NCBI GenBank assembly: GCA_938003855.1
Contig: CALKXD010000030.1
Span: forward strand, 61,165-125,164
From: an uncultured Granulosicoccaceae bacterium
GTDB taxonomy: Bacteria > Pseudomonadota > Gammaproteobacteria > Granulosicoccales > Granulosicoccaceae
Length of the DNA: 64,000 bases
Reading direction: 5' to 3'
This document shows positions 26,132 through 35,397 of the stretch, in pieces. The notes below the pieces were generated by a model. That model did no database searches. It saw only the letters and a program-made list of their open reading frames with translations, and was not told the DNA's origin. Position 1 is the first letter of the stretch. The number at the start of each line of letters is the position of its first letter. Both the position numbers and the translations under genes were made by a program.

Positions 26132-26992
26132 TCAGTCTAAAGCGTTCCACGTTATTCGGCCATCGGCAATCGCAGACTTGATTTCAGGATGCTTGTTTAG
26201 AATGTCTGCGGCGCGTGGTTCCGGGCAGGTACTGAGTGCGAGCAGGGCAGCATGCTTCTCTTGAGGAACTTCCGACTCGCTGACACGTTGCAGATCATCG
26301 AGCATTGCCCCGGTAGCAAACGGACCCACACACCGCCACAGCTCCGGTGTGACTACTCTGCCAGCGGCCCAGCGTTCATGTGCGTAGTCGCACAATATGG
26401 TAGCGAGTTCCGCATTTGCGCGATCATCCAGCCCCTGAATCGGTGCCAGAGTGCTGTCGATGAAAAGCGCTTTCAGCACCATGTGGTTCCAGCGGTTTTC
26501 ATCGAAATGTTCGGCTGGATACGGGTTGTGGTGCGCAATCGCCTCAAAGACGGCGCGCATGTTTGTTCGCAGGCCTTCACCAATCTGCTTATCGATGGTG
26601 TCGGTTTGCGGGTAAAGCGCTAGACCGCTGTACAGAGCGATAGCCTCGGCGAGATCGGCATTGCGGCATAAATCGGTAATGGTATCGCCGAATTTGGCGC
26701 TGTCTCTCGCGGCCAGATGCGACAGAATGTAGATCCGCGCTGCGGTGTCGACGGTCCAGTGGGTCGGTGCCCAGTTTGCACGGGCACTGGCTGCCTGGTT
26801 GAGTTCGGCTGTCGTCAGATTGAGATCGGCCCGCCCGAATTTACGCGGGATCAGACCTAGCGTGATATGCAGTGCGCGGTCTGAATTTGCGGCCAGAATT
26901 TTGTTGAGCTGATCATCCAGCCATTGTCTGTGTTCGTCGCTCAGTCGTGTTTGAAGCCAGTCGTTTAGGCAGGTAATTACCGGGCTGGTCAT
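26132..26992 (-). CDS. eboA: EboA family protein
   Basis: 286-residue soluble, mostly helical protein. The identification rests on the EboA-like block 'LGLIPRKFGRADLNLTTAEL' (about 44-63) followed by WAPTHWTVDTAARIYILSHL, and on its place directly before eboB. No catalytic motif is visible. Spacing to eboD is 49 bases and to eboB 27 bases, consistent with one transcript. Exact function unknown in all organisms; inference from cluster only. Confidence 0.8.
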   Translation of the reverse strand: MTSPVITCLNDWLQTRLSDEHRQWLDDQLNKILAANSDRALHITLGLIPRKFGRADLNLTTAELNQAASARANWAPTHWTVDTAARIYILSHLAARDSAKFGDTITDLCRNADLAEAIALYSGLALYPQTDTIDKQIGEGLRTNMRAVFEAIAHHNPYPAEHFDENRWNHMVLKALFIDSTLAPIQGLDDRANAELATILCDYAHERWAAGRVVTPELWRCVGPFATGAMLDDLQRVSESEVPQEKHAALLALSTCPEPRAADILNKHPEIKSAIADGRITWNALD

Positions 26993-27041
26993 AGTGGCGA
27001 AAATCCAGATTGTGTTGAGTGCAGGGCGAATGCGGCTGGCA

Positions 27042-28244
27042 TTACGCCATATTGCGTTGCTTTAGCCAGGCAATACTTTGCCGGACCAGGTCGGCGTCCA
27101 TTGAATGTACTTCGATGCCCTGTCCGAGAGATTGCAGCAGGGTGATGGTGAGCTCCCCCCCCAGGTGCTCGCGAAACTCCCTCAGGCCGCGCAGTATTTC
27201 AAGCTCACCGTCGGGGGTTTTGATTTCCAGTCCGGAATGCCATAGCTTGAACCCGAGGTGCTCAAGCAGATAGCAGACTTTCAGGTCATCGCCTTGCGGC
27301 AATAGCCCGTTTAACACAGAGTAGTGCGTATCCAGGGCCAGACCAATGGCAACTGCTTCGCCATGGCGCACGTGGTAGCGAGTGAGGATTTCCAGCTTAT
27401 GCGCTGCCCAGTGGCCGTAGTCGAGTGGTCGAGCACTGCCTGACTCGAATGGATCGCCACCGCGGGCGATTTGCTGCATGTGTAATTCGGCGCAACGTTT
27501 GATCATGTAGCGCATTTCGGGTTCGCGAAATACCGCCAGATCATCGGCGTGTTTTTCCAGCCAGTGATAAAAGCCGGTATCTCTGATCAGGGCGACTTTG
27601 ACGGCTTCTGCCATGCCGGCGATTTTGTCGCGTTCCGGCAGTCCACGGATGTAGTCGTAATCGTTTAAAACCGCAAACGGTGGTGCGAAAGTACCAATGT
27701 AGTTTTTCTGGCCAAACAAATTGACGCTGTTTTTAACGCCGACGCCGGAATCATTCTGTGCCAGCACCGTGGTTGGAATGCGTATATGGCGTATGCCGCG
27801 ATGAGAGGTGGCTGCCACCAGTCCCACTGCATCCAGCAGGGCGCCACCGCCAATACCCAGTACGTATGAGTGGCGGTCAATGTGGTGTTCGGCAATTGCC
27901 TTTTGCATCTGCTCGATAAAATGCAGATCGGACTTGAGTTTTTCGCCAGCCGGCATTGCTACGGGGTGGGTGACTAATTCAATACTGGTGGCGTGTGCAC
28001 GGGCGTAATCTTCGACTTCAGTTGATAGCTGTGGGCGTGCTTCCAGTAAACCTGAATCGACAAATGCGATTATCCGATGCCGCTTCTGCGGCTCCAGTCG
28101 TGTCAGGGTTTGCAGCAGTACAGGGTTATCAATAGCGAAAAGCTTGTCGGTAAAGTAGACCGGATACTCATAGGGCACTGTGAATCGTTGCCAAGTCACT
28201 TCGGCCATGCAGTCAGATTCCGGTTTTTGAGTATTTTCTGGCAT
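27042..28244 (-). CDS. eboD: EboD, 3-dehydroquinate-synthase-like enzyme
   Basis: 400-residue sugar-phosphate-cyclase family protein. It has the NAD-binding GIGGGALLDAVG (about 117-128), RIPTTVLAQNDSGVGVKNSV with the catalytic lysine, 'NYIGTFAPPFAVLND', 'GMAEAVKVALIRD', and the zinc-binding histidines in RPLDYGHWAAHKLE and HGEAVAIGLALD, so it should be an active cyclase. It differs from housekeeping AroB and belongs to the EboD type, found with eboA-F. ATG 28244 is used; ATG 28208 (MAEVTW) is an alternative with a better GGA. It starts the eboD-eboA-eboB-idi transcript and is divergent from the TMEM220-like gene. Confidence 0.87.
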   Translation of the reverse strand: MPENTQKPESDCMAEVTWQRFTVPYEYPVYFTDKLFAIDNPVLLQTLTRLEPQKRHRIIAFVDSGLLEARPQLSTEVEDYARAHATSIELVTHPVAMPAGEKLKSDLHFIEQMQKAIAEHHIDRHSYVLGIGGGALLDAVGLVAATSHRGIRHIRIPTTVLAQNDSGVGVKNSVNLFGQKNYIGTFAPPFAVLNDYDYIRGLPERDKIAGMAEAVKVALIRDTGFYHWLEKHADDLAVFREPEMRYMIKRCAELHMQQIARGGDPFESGSARPLDYGHWAAHKLEILTRYHVRHGEAVAIGLALDTHYSVLNGLLPQGDDLKVCYLLEHLGFKLWHSGLEIKTPDGELEILRGLREFREHLGGELTITLLQSLGQGIEVHSMDADLVRQSIAWLKQRNMA

Positions 28245-28375
28245 GATGGTACAAGGCTCTATGGAGATGTAGGCAGTCGGTGTCTCTGCTCCCGCCGCGT
28301 TACTGTCAATATATGCGCCACTTGCTTTTGAATCCAGTGGTGATTTTGTGAACCGTACAAATTTGTGGAAGATTA

Positions 28376-28744
28376 ATGCGCCTGGTCCATATTATCCTGT
28401 GTCTGCTGATGCTGTTATTTATTGGTGTGCAGTACAATGATCCGGATGGTTCGATGTGGATGATCATCTATGCGATTCCAGCTGTCTGGGCGGCGATTGC
28501 CGCCTTCCGTCCTCAATGGAGCACAAGCTCATTAGCCAGAATTTTGTTGCCGCTGACGATAGTCGCAGCGGTGGGGGGTATGATCTATTACTGGCCAACC
28601 GCCGAAGGTTGGTGGCGGCAGGAAGTCTGGTGGGAGGTAGAAACAGCACGCGAAGGCATGGGCATGATGATTGTGGCTATTGTGCTGCTGGTCGTCTGGA
28701 TAAGCTCACTGTTCACGTCGAAAACCACCGCCACCGGCTATTGA
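28376..28744 (+). CDS. TMEM220-like membrane protein
   Basis: 122 residues with four hydrophobic helices. The opening 'FIGVQYNDPDGSMWMIIY' (about 15-32) is the hallmark of the TMEM220 family, found in bacteria and animals, with no proven role. GTGGAAG precedes ATG 28376. The stop TGA (28742-28744) overlaps a TTG of the next gene, hinting at coupling. Confidence 0.85.
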   Translation: MRLVHIILCLLMLLFIGVQYNDPDGSMWMIIYAIPAVWAAIAAFRPQWSTSSLARILLPLTIVAAVGGMIYYWPTAEGWWRQEVWWEVETAREGMGMMIVAIVLLVVWISSLFTSKTTATGY

Positions 28745-28770
28745 ATCAGGCAGCACAAGCGGACCTGTTG

Positions 28771-29628
28771 TTGAAAACGCGTAGTTTGCTTAACTGCATA
28801 CCACCTAGCCCCGGACTACGCGGGCTGATCGCCCTGTTGCTTGTGGTAAGTGTGTGTGCGGGCGGTGCGGCTGTTGGCGCTGAAGACAATGAACAGCCGC
28901 TATCACGCTCAGAGTTACCGCAACTAACGTTGTCTCCAGTGGAGCAGGGGCGCGTATGGGATCAGGCGATTCATATCCTGGGCGGCAATGCCAATGTGAT
29001 CAGCCGTTGGGTCGGTGAGGTTCGCTACAGCCTGGTAGGCGACGCACACCTCGCGCCGCTGGTTGCATCCACCCTGGCACAGATTGGCAGCATTACCGGG
29101 TTGGTTGTGCGCAGTGCTGCACCGCAATACGAGGATCCACAGCGCTATGCTGATGCGCTTGCTCAAATGAACGATGGTGGACTGATGCCCTGTGTGGTGG
29201 TAACGGAGTGTGCGAATTTTGTTGTGATTGTGGCCGGTGTTAATCAGATGAAAGAAATTGCCTCGACCATCGGTTTGCGTCGTGTTTATCGACGAGCCCT
29301 TGACGATGAAAAAAAAGTGCTGTGTTTTTTTGCCCCCTATCAAAGTGCCTCGACGATTCGTCAGGCGTTGGTGTTTGTGCGCAGTGATCAGCCCAAAGCT
29401 ATGTTGCACACTTGTATTCTTGAAGAGATCTATCAGTCATTCGGTTTGTTCAATGATTATTCAGACTCGGAGTATTTCTCCTTTAACAACCGGGTTGAGC
29501 CAAAGGCGATAACCCCTTACGATCAGCACCTGCTGCAAGTGGTGTATCAGTTTTCACCCGGCGCTCCCGCGTTTGCTGTAGTAAAACAGCTAATGAAAAA
29601 TCTCAATTTCAGCCAGGCTAATCGCTAG
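28771..29628 (+). CDS. Secreted DUF2927 family protein
   Basis: 285-residue exported protein. Signal peptide: positive start, then GLIALLLVVSVCAGGAAVGA, cleaved near residue 38. The mature part carries the DUF2927 pattern 'VSRWVGEVRYSLVGD', 'PCVVVTECANFVVIVAGV', and a late 'LHTCILEEIYQSFGLFNDYSD' with a conserved His/Cys/Glu cluster. The start is uncertain: TTG 28771 has GGA seven bases upstream; TTG 28741 would overlap the previous stop. There is no ATG in range. Function unknown. Confidence 0.78.
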   Translation: MKTRSLLNCIPPSPGLRGLIALLLVVSVCAGGAAVGAEDNEQPLSRSELPQLTLSPVEQGRVWDQAIHILGGNANVISRWVGEVRYSLVGDAHLAPLVASTLAQIGSITGLVVRSAAPQYEDPQRYADALAQMNDGGLMPCVVVTECANFVVIVAGVNQMKEIASTIGLRRVYRRALDDEKKVLCFFAPYQSASTIRQALVFVRSDQPKAMLHTCILEEIYQSFGLFNDYSDSEYFSFNNRVEPKAITPYDQHLLQVVYQFSPGAPAFAVVKQLMKNLNFSQANR

Positions 29629-29665
29629 CGGTAATCACTGGCATTCATGCCGAGGAAAACACAAA

Positions 29666-29959
29666 ATGGCGGCTTATATGGTGGTTCGTGCCGACATCAA
29701 AGACCCCGAGCGCTATAAAGACTATACCGCAAAGACCCCTGCACTTATTGAAAAGCACGGTGGCCGGTTTCTGGTGCGTGGAGGCAGCGTTGAGACGCTT
29801 GAAGGCCGGGAAGAGAATCGACGTGTGGTGATTGTCGAATTTGAATCCGTCGAGAAGGCCCGGGTGTTTTATCAGTCACCGGAGTATCAGGAACTAGTGA
29901 AAATCAGTTCCGAGGCCGGTGACCGCGAGCTAATACTGGTGGACGGTTTCGCGGGCTAG
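29666..29959 (+). CDS. DUF1330 family protein
   Basis: 97-residue dimeric alpha-beta barrel-type protein. Family blocks: 'MVVRADIKDPERYKDYTAKT', 'GGRFLVRGGSVETLEG' and VIVEFESVEKARVFYQSPEY. No enzyme activity is proven for the family. ATG 29666 follows GAGGAAAA. It is a stand-alone gene after the DUF2927 gene. Confidence 0.92.
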   Translation: MAAYMVVRADIKDPERYKDYTAKTPALIEKHGGRFLVRGGSVETLEGREENRRVVIVEFESVEKARVFYQSPEYQELVKISSEAGDRELILVDGFAG

Positions 29960-30117
29960 ACACTGACAACTAAAGTACCGGCCTACACATTACATTTCTT
30001 AAGTTGCATTGACAGAATACGGGATAAGTGAAAATCTGTAAGCCACCTATCTCTGGTTATGCGGTCGCAGCCAGGGAAACTCAGGTCGAACGCTTTTAAC
30101 GCTGGTTGGTGGAACTG

Positions 30118-31890
30118 ATGCTCTGTATTTCTTCTTCCCGTATCTCGCACACGGCAGTGCTGTTTTTGACAGCGACTCTGGCCGCTTGCAGCGGTGGCAA
30201 TAGCGGCAATACCGACGCGACGCCGGTGACAGTGCAAAGCGCAGGTAACGCTGACTGCACACCTGGAAACGCTTTGACCATCAGTCTGGCGAAAGTGGTT
30301 GGTGCGACTCAGCACGCACTGGCTGTTGATGAATGCGAATCCACAGGCCAACAAAACCCTGTTTCTGCTGACTCAAGCGAGCCACAACTGCTGTCGCTCG
30401 ATGCGCCCTTGTCCGGCGCTGTCGGTGAAGGTAAATCATTTGCTTATCGAGTACCGTCGGGGAGTCAGGTGGTGCTAAGCACTGCATCGGGGGACGCCAA
30501 TCTGTATCTCTTCTCGGCGGCAGAATTCACCTCGGAAACCTTATTGTGCCGGTCCACGCGACTCAGAGCGGAGGAAGCCTGTACGGCCAGTGTTACTGAC
30601 GGTGAGATGTATGTGCTGGTCTACGGGCAACAGGCTTCTAATTATACGATCTCTGCAACCACTGACTGCTCTGTGCCGGTAATAAACCGCTGGCTGGATC
30701 GCAGCATGCGTGACTATTACCTGTTTTATGATCAGGTACCGGTGGTCGATCTGACCGGTTATGACAGCGCTGAACAATTGATCAGCGATCTGCGTGTGCA
30801 ATCTATCGATCCCTATACGTCTGTGGCTAATGCCTCTACGCAATCGCAGTTTTTTGAGGAAGGTATCAGTATCGGGCTTGGTTATAACTGGGCGATCGAC
30901 AGTGACCGTCAGGCTCGGGTTACCCAGGTGCAAGCCAATGCACCGTTTGGACTTGCCGGCATAAAGCGTGGCGATATCATTGAGTCAATTAACGGCCAGG
31001 CATGGAATCGACTCGACGGGGCGCGCTACCGTGAGTTGGTTGGAACCGATGAAAATCCACTGACGGCGACCTGGGTCTTTATTGATGGAATAGAAGGCCA
31101 TAAAAAATCGCTGGAGCTGAAAAAAGCCCGCTTCAGGATTGAAACTGTCGTGCATGCGCAGGTGTTAACCAACCTCGAAGCCGGGGTAAAGGCAGGCTAT
31201 CTGGTGTTTGACAGCTTTCTGGAAACATCCGCCGTTGAGCTGGATCAGATCATGGCGTACTTCAAGGAGCAGGGCATTACAGAGCTCATTCTCGACCTCA
31301 GATACAATGGCGGTGGCCGGACTAATATCGCCCGCAAGCTTGCCAGTCAGATTGCCGGCCCGCTGACCGATGACAAGCTATTCAGTGAGTATCGCTTTAA
31401 TGATAAATATCAGGCGTCTAATTTCAGTGAGCGTTTAACACCCGAAGTCTCGGCGCTCGGGCTGGGTCGTCTGATTGCGCTTACAACATCGCGGACGGCG
31501 TCATCGAGTGAGCTTGTCGTCAATTCACTGAAGCCCTATATAGAGGTTCTGACAATAGGGACACGATCGGAAGGAAAACCCTTTATTTCCAGTAGCAATA
31601 AGTTTTGTGGTAAGTCACTTAACGCCATGGAAGCGCAGGGGGTTAATGCGAACGGAGTCGGCGTGCTTGGAGGAATTGAAGCGGATTGTTATGCCACTGA
31701 TGATTTGACCACCGACTTTGGTATAGACGACGATTCCGGCACTGAGGGTATGTTGCAGGCTGCATTGGACTATATCACCTCAGGGCGTTGTGACGCGCCA
31801 CCGGCGGTGTTGGCGAAAGTGCAGTCCGCCAATGAAGGCCTGTTGAGTATTGCCCAGGAGAACCGGTTTGGCAGTGCCGTTGAGAACTGA
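30118..31890 (+). CDS. Secreted S41-family (C-terminal processing) peptidase lipoprotein
   Basis: 590-residue lipoprotein peptidase. Signal with lipobox LAAC (Cys24). Residues about 90-185 look like a bacterial pre-peptidase C-terminal type beta domain (FAYRVPSGSQVVLSTASGDA). A PDZ domain follows (about 265-325: AGIKRGDIIESINGQ). The S41 catalytic domain has 'LILDLRYNGGGRTNIARKLA', nucleophile Ser in TTSRTASSSELVVNSL and general-base Lys in GTRSEGKPF. Mature tail has several cysteines. ATG 30118 is used; TTG 30106 and GTG 30109 lie just upstream. It is followed by an RNase T2 gene, also secreted. Confidence 0.87.
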   Translation: MLCISSSRISHTAVLFLTATLAACSGGNSGNTDATPVTVQSAGNADCTPGNALTISLAKVVGATQHALAVDECESTGQQNPVSADSSEPQLLSLDAPLSGAVGEGKSFAYRVPSGSQVVLSTASGDANLYLFSAAEFTSETLLCRSTRLRAEEACTASVTDGEMYVLVYGQQASNYTISATTDCSVPVINRWLDRSMRDYYLFYDQVPVVDLTGYDSAEQLISDLRVQSIDPYTSVANASTQSQFFEEGISIGLGYNWAIDSDRQARVTQVQANAPFGLAGIKRGDIIESINGQAWNRLDGARYRELVGTDENPLTATWVFIDGIEGHKKSLELKKARFRIETVVHAQVLTNLEAGVKAGYLVFDSFLETSAVELDQIMAYFKEQGITELILDLRYNGGGRTNIARKLASQIAGPLTDDKLFSEYRFNDKYQASNFSERLTPEVSALGLGRLIALTTSRTASSSELVVNSLKPYIEVLTIGTRSEGKPFISSSNKFCGKSLNAMEAQGVNANGVGVLGGIEADCYATDDLTTDFGIDDDSGTEGMLQAALDYITSGRCDAPPAVLAKVQSANEGLLSIAQENRFGSAVEN

Positions 31891-31910
31891 TCTATAACAG
31901 GTAATGGCGG

Positions 31911-32933
31911 TTGTTTTTCATCCGATGTTCAGTGTTGCTGGTTGTGGCTTTTGGATCAGGCTCAGACTGCGCGTACAGTGTTGAAAAATTGCAGGGCTAT
32001 TTTATTGCCACTGAGTCGTGTGAGGCTTATCAGTCAAAAAATAATCGCAGCAATCCCGGTGCGGTTAAAACCCGCAATCACAATGCTTACCGGCTGCTGG
32101 GGGTCAATAAGCCCGACGGGGATTTTTATCAGATTGTTGTGCCCGGTGCGCCGCAAACGGAAGACCGGTGGGTGGCACGAGCGTGTGGTCTCCACGTGGT
32201 TGAGTTTCAAGAATCCGGTTCGGATGCGCCTCTGCAGAGCGACCCTACCGGTAATACCGGAAGTGAATCCTCCGAAAACCTGCTGGCATTAAGCTGGCAG
32301 CCCGCGTTTTGTGAAATCCGATCAAGCAAGCCCGAGTGCAAGGCGCTTAACAATGGGCAGCTACCGTCGGCGACTCAACGGCTTTCCATTCATGGTCTAT
32401 GGCCACAGCCGCGAGGTAAAAACTACTGTGGAGTTTCTGCGGCATTACGGACGCTGGATCTGTCTGGCCAATGGTCAGAATTGCCCGAGCCCGAGCTCAG
32501 TGAAGCCACTGGAAAAATGCTGTTTGAGATGATGCCGGGCAGTGCCAGTCTGTTGCACCGGCATGAATGGATCAAGCATGGCAGCTGTCATTTCGCTGAA
32601 GGGGGTGCCGATGATTACTTCCAGGACACTTTGCGGATAACGCGTGCGGTTAATGAATCAGCTATTGGAATCTATTTGCAGGAAAATACAGGGCGGCTGA
32701 TTCAGACAATCCAGATTCGTCGTCTGTTTGACACGGTGTTTGGTGATGGCGCTGGCAGCCGCGTGCAGTTTCACTGCGTGAGCGATGCAGGGCGAATTTT
32801 ACTCCAGGAGATAAAAATAAACCTGTCCGGTGTGATTAATAAGCAAACACCGGTGTCTGAATTATTACTGGCGGCTGGAAAGTTATCGATCGGGTGCCCG
32901 CAGGGCTTCATTGATCCTGCGGGGCTTCAATAG
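31911..32933 (+). CDS. Secreted ribonuclease T2 with an extra N-terminal domain
   Basis: 340-residue periplasmic or extracellular RNase. Start is TTG 31911, giving a signal peptide to about residue 22. The T2 core is unambiguous: LALSWQPAFC near residue 125, active-site blocks SIHGLWPQ (CAS1, about 160-167) and HEWIKHGSC (CAS2, about 218-226), with catalytic histidines. Between signal and core, about residues 27-110 form an additional domain (GYFIATESCEAYQS, AYRLLGVN, RWVARACGLHV) with an SH3-like look. It lies 20 bases after the S41 peptidase gene, likely one transcript. Confidence 0.92.
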   Translation: MFFIRCSVLLVVAFGSGSDCAYSVEKLQGYFIATESCEAYQSKNNRSNPGAVKTRNHNAYRLLGVNKPDGDFYQIVVPGAPQTEDRWVARACGLHVVEFQESGSDAPLQSDPTGNTGSESSENLLALSWQPAFCEIRSSKPECKALNNGQLPSATQRLSIHGLWPQPRGKNYCGVSAALRTLDLSGQWSELPEPELSEATGKMLFEMMPGSASLLHRHEWIKHGSCHFAEGGADDYFQDTLRITRAVNESAIGIYLQENTGRLIQTIQIRRLFDTVFGDGAGSRVQFHCVSDAGRILLQEIKINLSGVINKQTPVSELLLAAGKLSIGCPQGFIDPAGLQ

Positions 32934-32989
32934 TGCAAGTGCGTTAGTTTATTGCTGGTAGCTGCAGGTTTGAATCCGGATTGCAGCTT

Positions 32990-34519
32990 TTACAATGACT
33001 GTGCACTGTCATCCTGTGCCGCTGTAGGTACTGGTTGCTTTTTAAAGAAAGCACCATAAATGCTACCGAAGATCGTAATGGCCCCGGCGATTAGCAAGCC
33101 CAGTGCGATAGGGCGACTCAGGAAACCTGAAAATTCAAAATGCAGCATCTGCATTGCCTGGGCAAATGTCTGCTCGCCAATTTTGCCGAGGATCAGTCCA
33201 AGAATGATTCCAGCGACGGAGTAACCGGAGCGACGTAGAAAGAACCCGGCGACACCGGCGACAAACATCACCACGATATCGATGGTCAAACCGCGTACCG
33301 CATAAGCGCCAACGGTGGCGAGAAGCAGGATCATCGGTGCCAGATACTGAAATGGTATGCGCAGTAAATTGACAATGGTTTTTGCTTCCAGAAAACCAAC
33401 CAGAAGAATAGACAGGTTGGCGAAAAACATCGCCGCGAACACCACCCAGACTAGATCCGGACTGTTCAGAAACACCAGTGGCCCGGGTTCCATGTCGTGC
33501 ATCTGAAACACCCCGACCATCATTGCCGTCAGTGCACCGCCCGGCAGGCCCAGCGCCAGCAGCGGAATCATTGCCGCGCCAGTGGCTGAGTTGTTGGCCG
33601 TCTCTGAGGAGATGACTCCTTCAATTTGTCCGGTGCCGAATTTCAAGCGATCTTTTGACCAGCGAGCCGCCTCGTTGTAGCCCATAAATGCGGCCAGCGT
33701 GGCGCCGATGCCGGGCAGAATGCCACAGAAAAATCCGATGATGATGGAGCGTACAACCGCGATTTTGTGGGCCCACAATTCTTTGAATGTCGGGAAATCG
33801 ACACTAAGCTTTGGTGCTTTATAGGCACCGGTGGCTTTTTTCTCTGCCTGTACAAAGATCTCTGATACGGCGAAAAAGCCAAGGATAGTCGGGATAAAAT
33901 GGATGCCTGCTGCCAGATAGGGCATATCAAAGTTGTATCGCTCGATGCCACCCACAGGGTCCAGGCCGACCACGGCGATCATCAACCCTGCCATGATTGA
34001 CAGCCACCCTTTCCAGAAGGTTTTTGCACCAACCGATGCGGCAACCGCCAGACCAAAAAATACCAGCGCGAAGATTTCCGGTGGACCGAAAGCAGAAATA
34101 GCCCAATCGGCAATTGCTGCGGTGGCGAACATCATGATCACGCAGGACACAGTTCCACCGATGGCAGAGCACATAACAGCGGCGCCCACCGCTTTACCAG
34201 CCTTGCCCTGCAAGGTCATCGGATACCCGTCAAAGGCGGTGGGGGCGTTTTCCGGTGCCCCCGGGATGTTGAACAAAATAGCCGTTATTGCGCCACCGTA
34301 AACACCGGTGCAATAGATTACCGAGAACAACATGATGCCGTGTTCCGGGCTCAGGTGGGCCGTGAACGGCAACAAAATAGCGGCGAGGGTTAGCATGCTT
34401 ACACCGGGAATAGCACCAAACAACATGCCACCGATGACACCGCCTAGAAAAATAAATATACCAACTGGATCGCCAAACAGCGCTGCAGTTCCACCGAGAA
34501 AATTATTGAATGTTTCCAT
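32990..34519 (-). CDS. tctA: Tripartite tricarboxylate transporter, large permease
   Basis: 509-residue inner-membrane protein of the TctA family, about 12 helices. Signature blocks: 'GVIGGMLFGAIPGVSMLTLA' near the start with the PGV half-motif, the matching GFFCGILPGIGATLAAFMGY in the second half, and 'NSATGAAMIPLLALGLPGGA'. Works with TctB and the TctC binding protein in sodium- or proton-driven uptake of carboxylates. It is last in tctC-tctB-tctA, 40 bases after tctB. The substrate cannot be read from sequence; relatives import citrate, other di/tricarboxylates or terephthalate. Confidence 0.93.
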   Translation of the reverse strand: METFNNFLGGTAALFGDPVGIFIFLGGVIGGMLFGAIPGVSMLTLAAILLPFTAHLSPEHGIMLFSVIYCTGVYGGAITAILFNIPGAPENAPTAFDGYPMTLQGKAGKAVGAAVMCSAIGGTVSCVIMMFATAAIADWAISAFGPPEIFALVFFGLAVAASVGAKTFWKGWLSIMAGLMIAVVGLDPVGGIERYNFDMPYLAAGIHFIPTILGFFAVSEIFVQAEKKATGAYKAPKLSVDFPTFKELWAHKIAVVRSIIIGFFCGILPGIGATLAAFMGYNEAARWSKDRLKFGTGQIEGVISSETANNSATGAAMIPLLALGLPGGALTAMMVGVFQMHDMEPGPLVFLNSPDLVWVVFAAMFFANLSILLVGFLEAKTIVNLLRIPFQYLAPMILLLATVGAYAVRGLTIDIVVMFVAGVAGFFLRRSGYSVAGIILGLILGKIGEQTFAQAMQMLHFEFSGFLSRPIALGLLIAGAITIFGSIYGAFFKKQPVPTAAQDDSAQSL

Positions 34520-34559
34520 TAGGCTGCTTTATTCGTGAAAGTTATAGACATCGTCATAC

Positions 34560-35300
34560 CTACTGCAGAACAGTGACAATCCAGTTGCCAAATGTGTAAA
34601 ACGGTTTGACGTTGCCAGTCGGCAGACCGACGTATAGTAGTGAAACAAAAAACGCCAGCAACAGGCCGAAGATCAAGGGCATGATCATCGCCATGCGGGT
34701 AATCCGTCGCTCGCCCATGAGAATCATGACGCCGATAATGAAAACCGGGGCCAGTGCGTAAAAGCCAAAGTCATCTAAAAGGGCCGCAAAGAATATGGGG
34801 AGAGCCAGAATTGCCCCGACGTGGTTGCGCCAGCTGATGATCAGGTAAGCGACAAACAATACCACCGCACAAGTGATTTTCACCGGTCCGCTGCCGGGGT
34901 CATCAACCGGCAGAGCTGCGTTAAATCCCTCGGGTAAAAAGGGTTGAACTACTGGCAGTGAAAGCAGCGCTGACAGATTCATGTAGAAAAACGGTATGGC
35001 AAGCAATACAAATGTGTTCAGGTACCAGGGCAGTCCGCCAATTTCGGAATCCTGTGCGGAGTCCTCATGAGCGGCTGCCATTGTGTTGCTGGACGAGCGA
35101 TCACCGTTTTTGCGCTGGTCGAGCAACTGACCGATAGCGGCGAGTGCGATTAACAGCAGTATTGTGCGCGGCCAGAGCGTTGCACCGTATTTGTAGATCT
35201 CGATTTCCCGATCAAACTCAAATGAGTGGTAGAAGAAAAAACCGACCAGAAGTAGCCAGAAGGCCACCTCGATTTTATGGCTGATGTTGAGCCTGTTCAT
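34560..35300 (-). CDS. tctB: Tripartite tricarboxylate transporter, small permease
   Basis: 246-residue membrane protein with about seven hydrophobic segments, the TctB subunit. Family TctB proteins are poorly conserved (about 150-200 residues); this one is longer because of a soluble loop at about 65-85 (RKNGDRSSSNTMAAAHEDSA) and an extra periplasmic loop with 'LPVDDPGSGPVKI'. Assignment is supported mainly by its place between tctC and tctA. ATG 35300 opens with MNRLNISHKIEVAFW. Confidence 0.87.
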   Translation of the reverse strand: MNRLNISHKIEVAFWLLLVGFFFYHSFEFDREIEIYKYGATLWPRTILLLIALAAIGQLLDQRKNGDRSSSNTMAAAHEDSAQDSEIGGLPWYLNTFVLLAIPFFYMNLSALLSLPVVQPFLPEGFNAALPVDDPGSGPVKITCAVVLFVAYLIISWRNHVGAILALPIFFAALLDDFGFYALAPVFIIGVMILMGERRITRMAMIMPLIFGLLLAFFVSLLYVGLPTGNVKPFYTFGNWIVTVLQ

Positions 35301-35358
35301 AGCGTACCGGGAGCGTGGCTGATGAGATCGTGTGTCTTAGACAGCAGTAGGCGGGAAG

Positions 35359-35382
35359 GGTCGGTGCCGAATGGCACCGACC
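35359..35382 (-). promoter_or_regulatory. Intercistronic hairpin between tctC and tctB
   Basis: Perfect 10-bp inverted repeat GGTCGGTGCC / GGCACCGACC with a 4-base loop, 15 bases after the tctC stop and 58 bases before tctB. It has no T tract on the minus strand, so it is more likely an mRNA-stabilising or partial-attenuation structure that keeps the binding protein more abundant than the permeases. Confidence 0.7.
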
Positions 35383-35397
35383 GAAGGGCTGAAGCGC

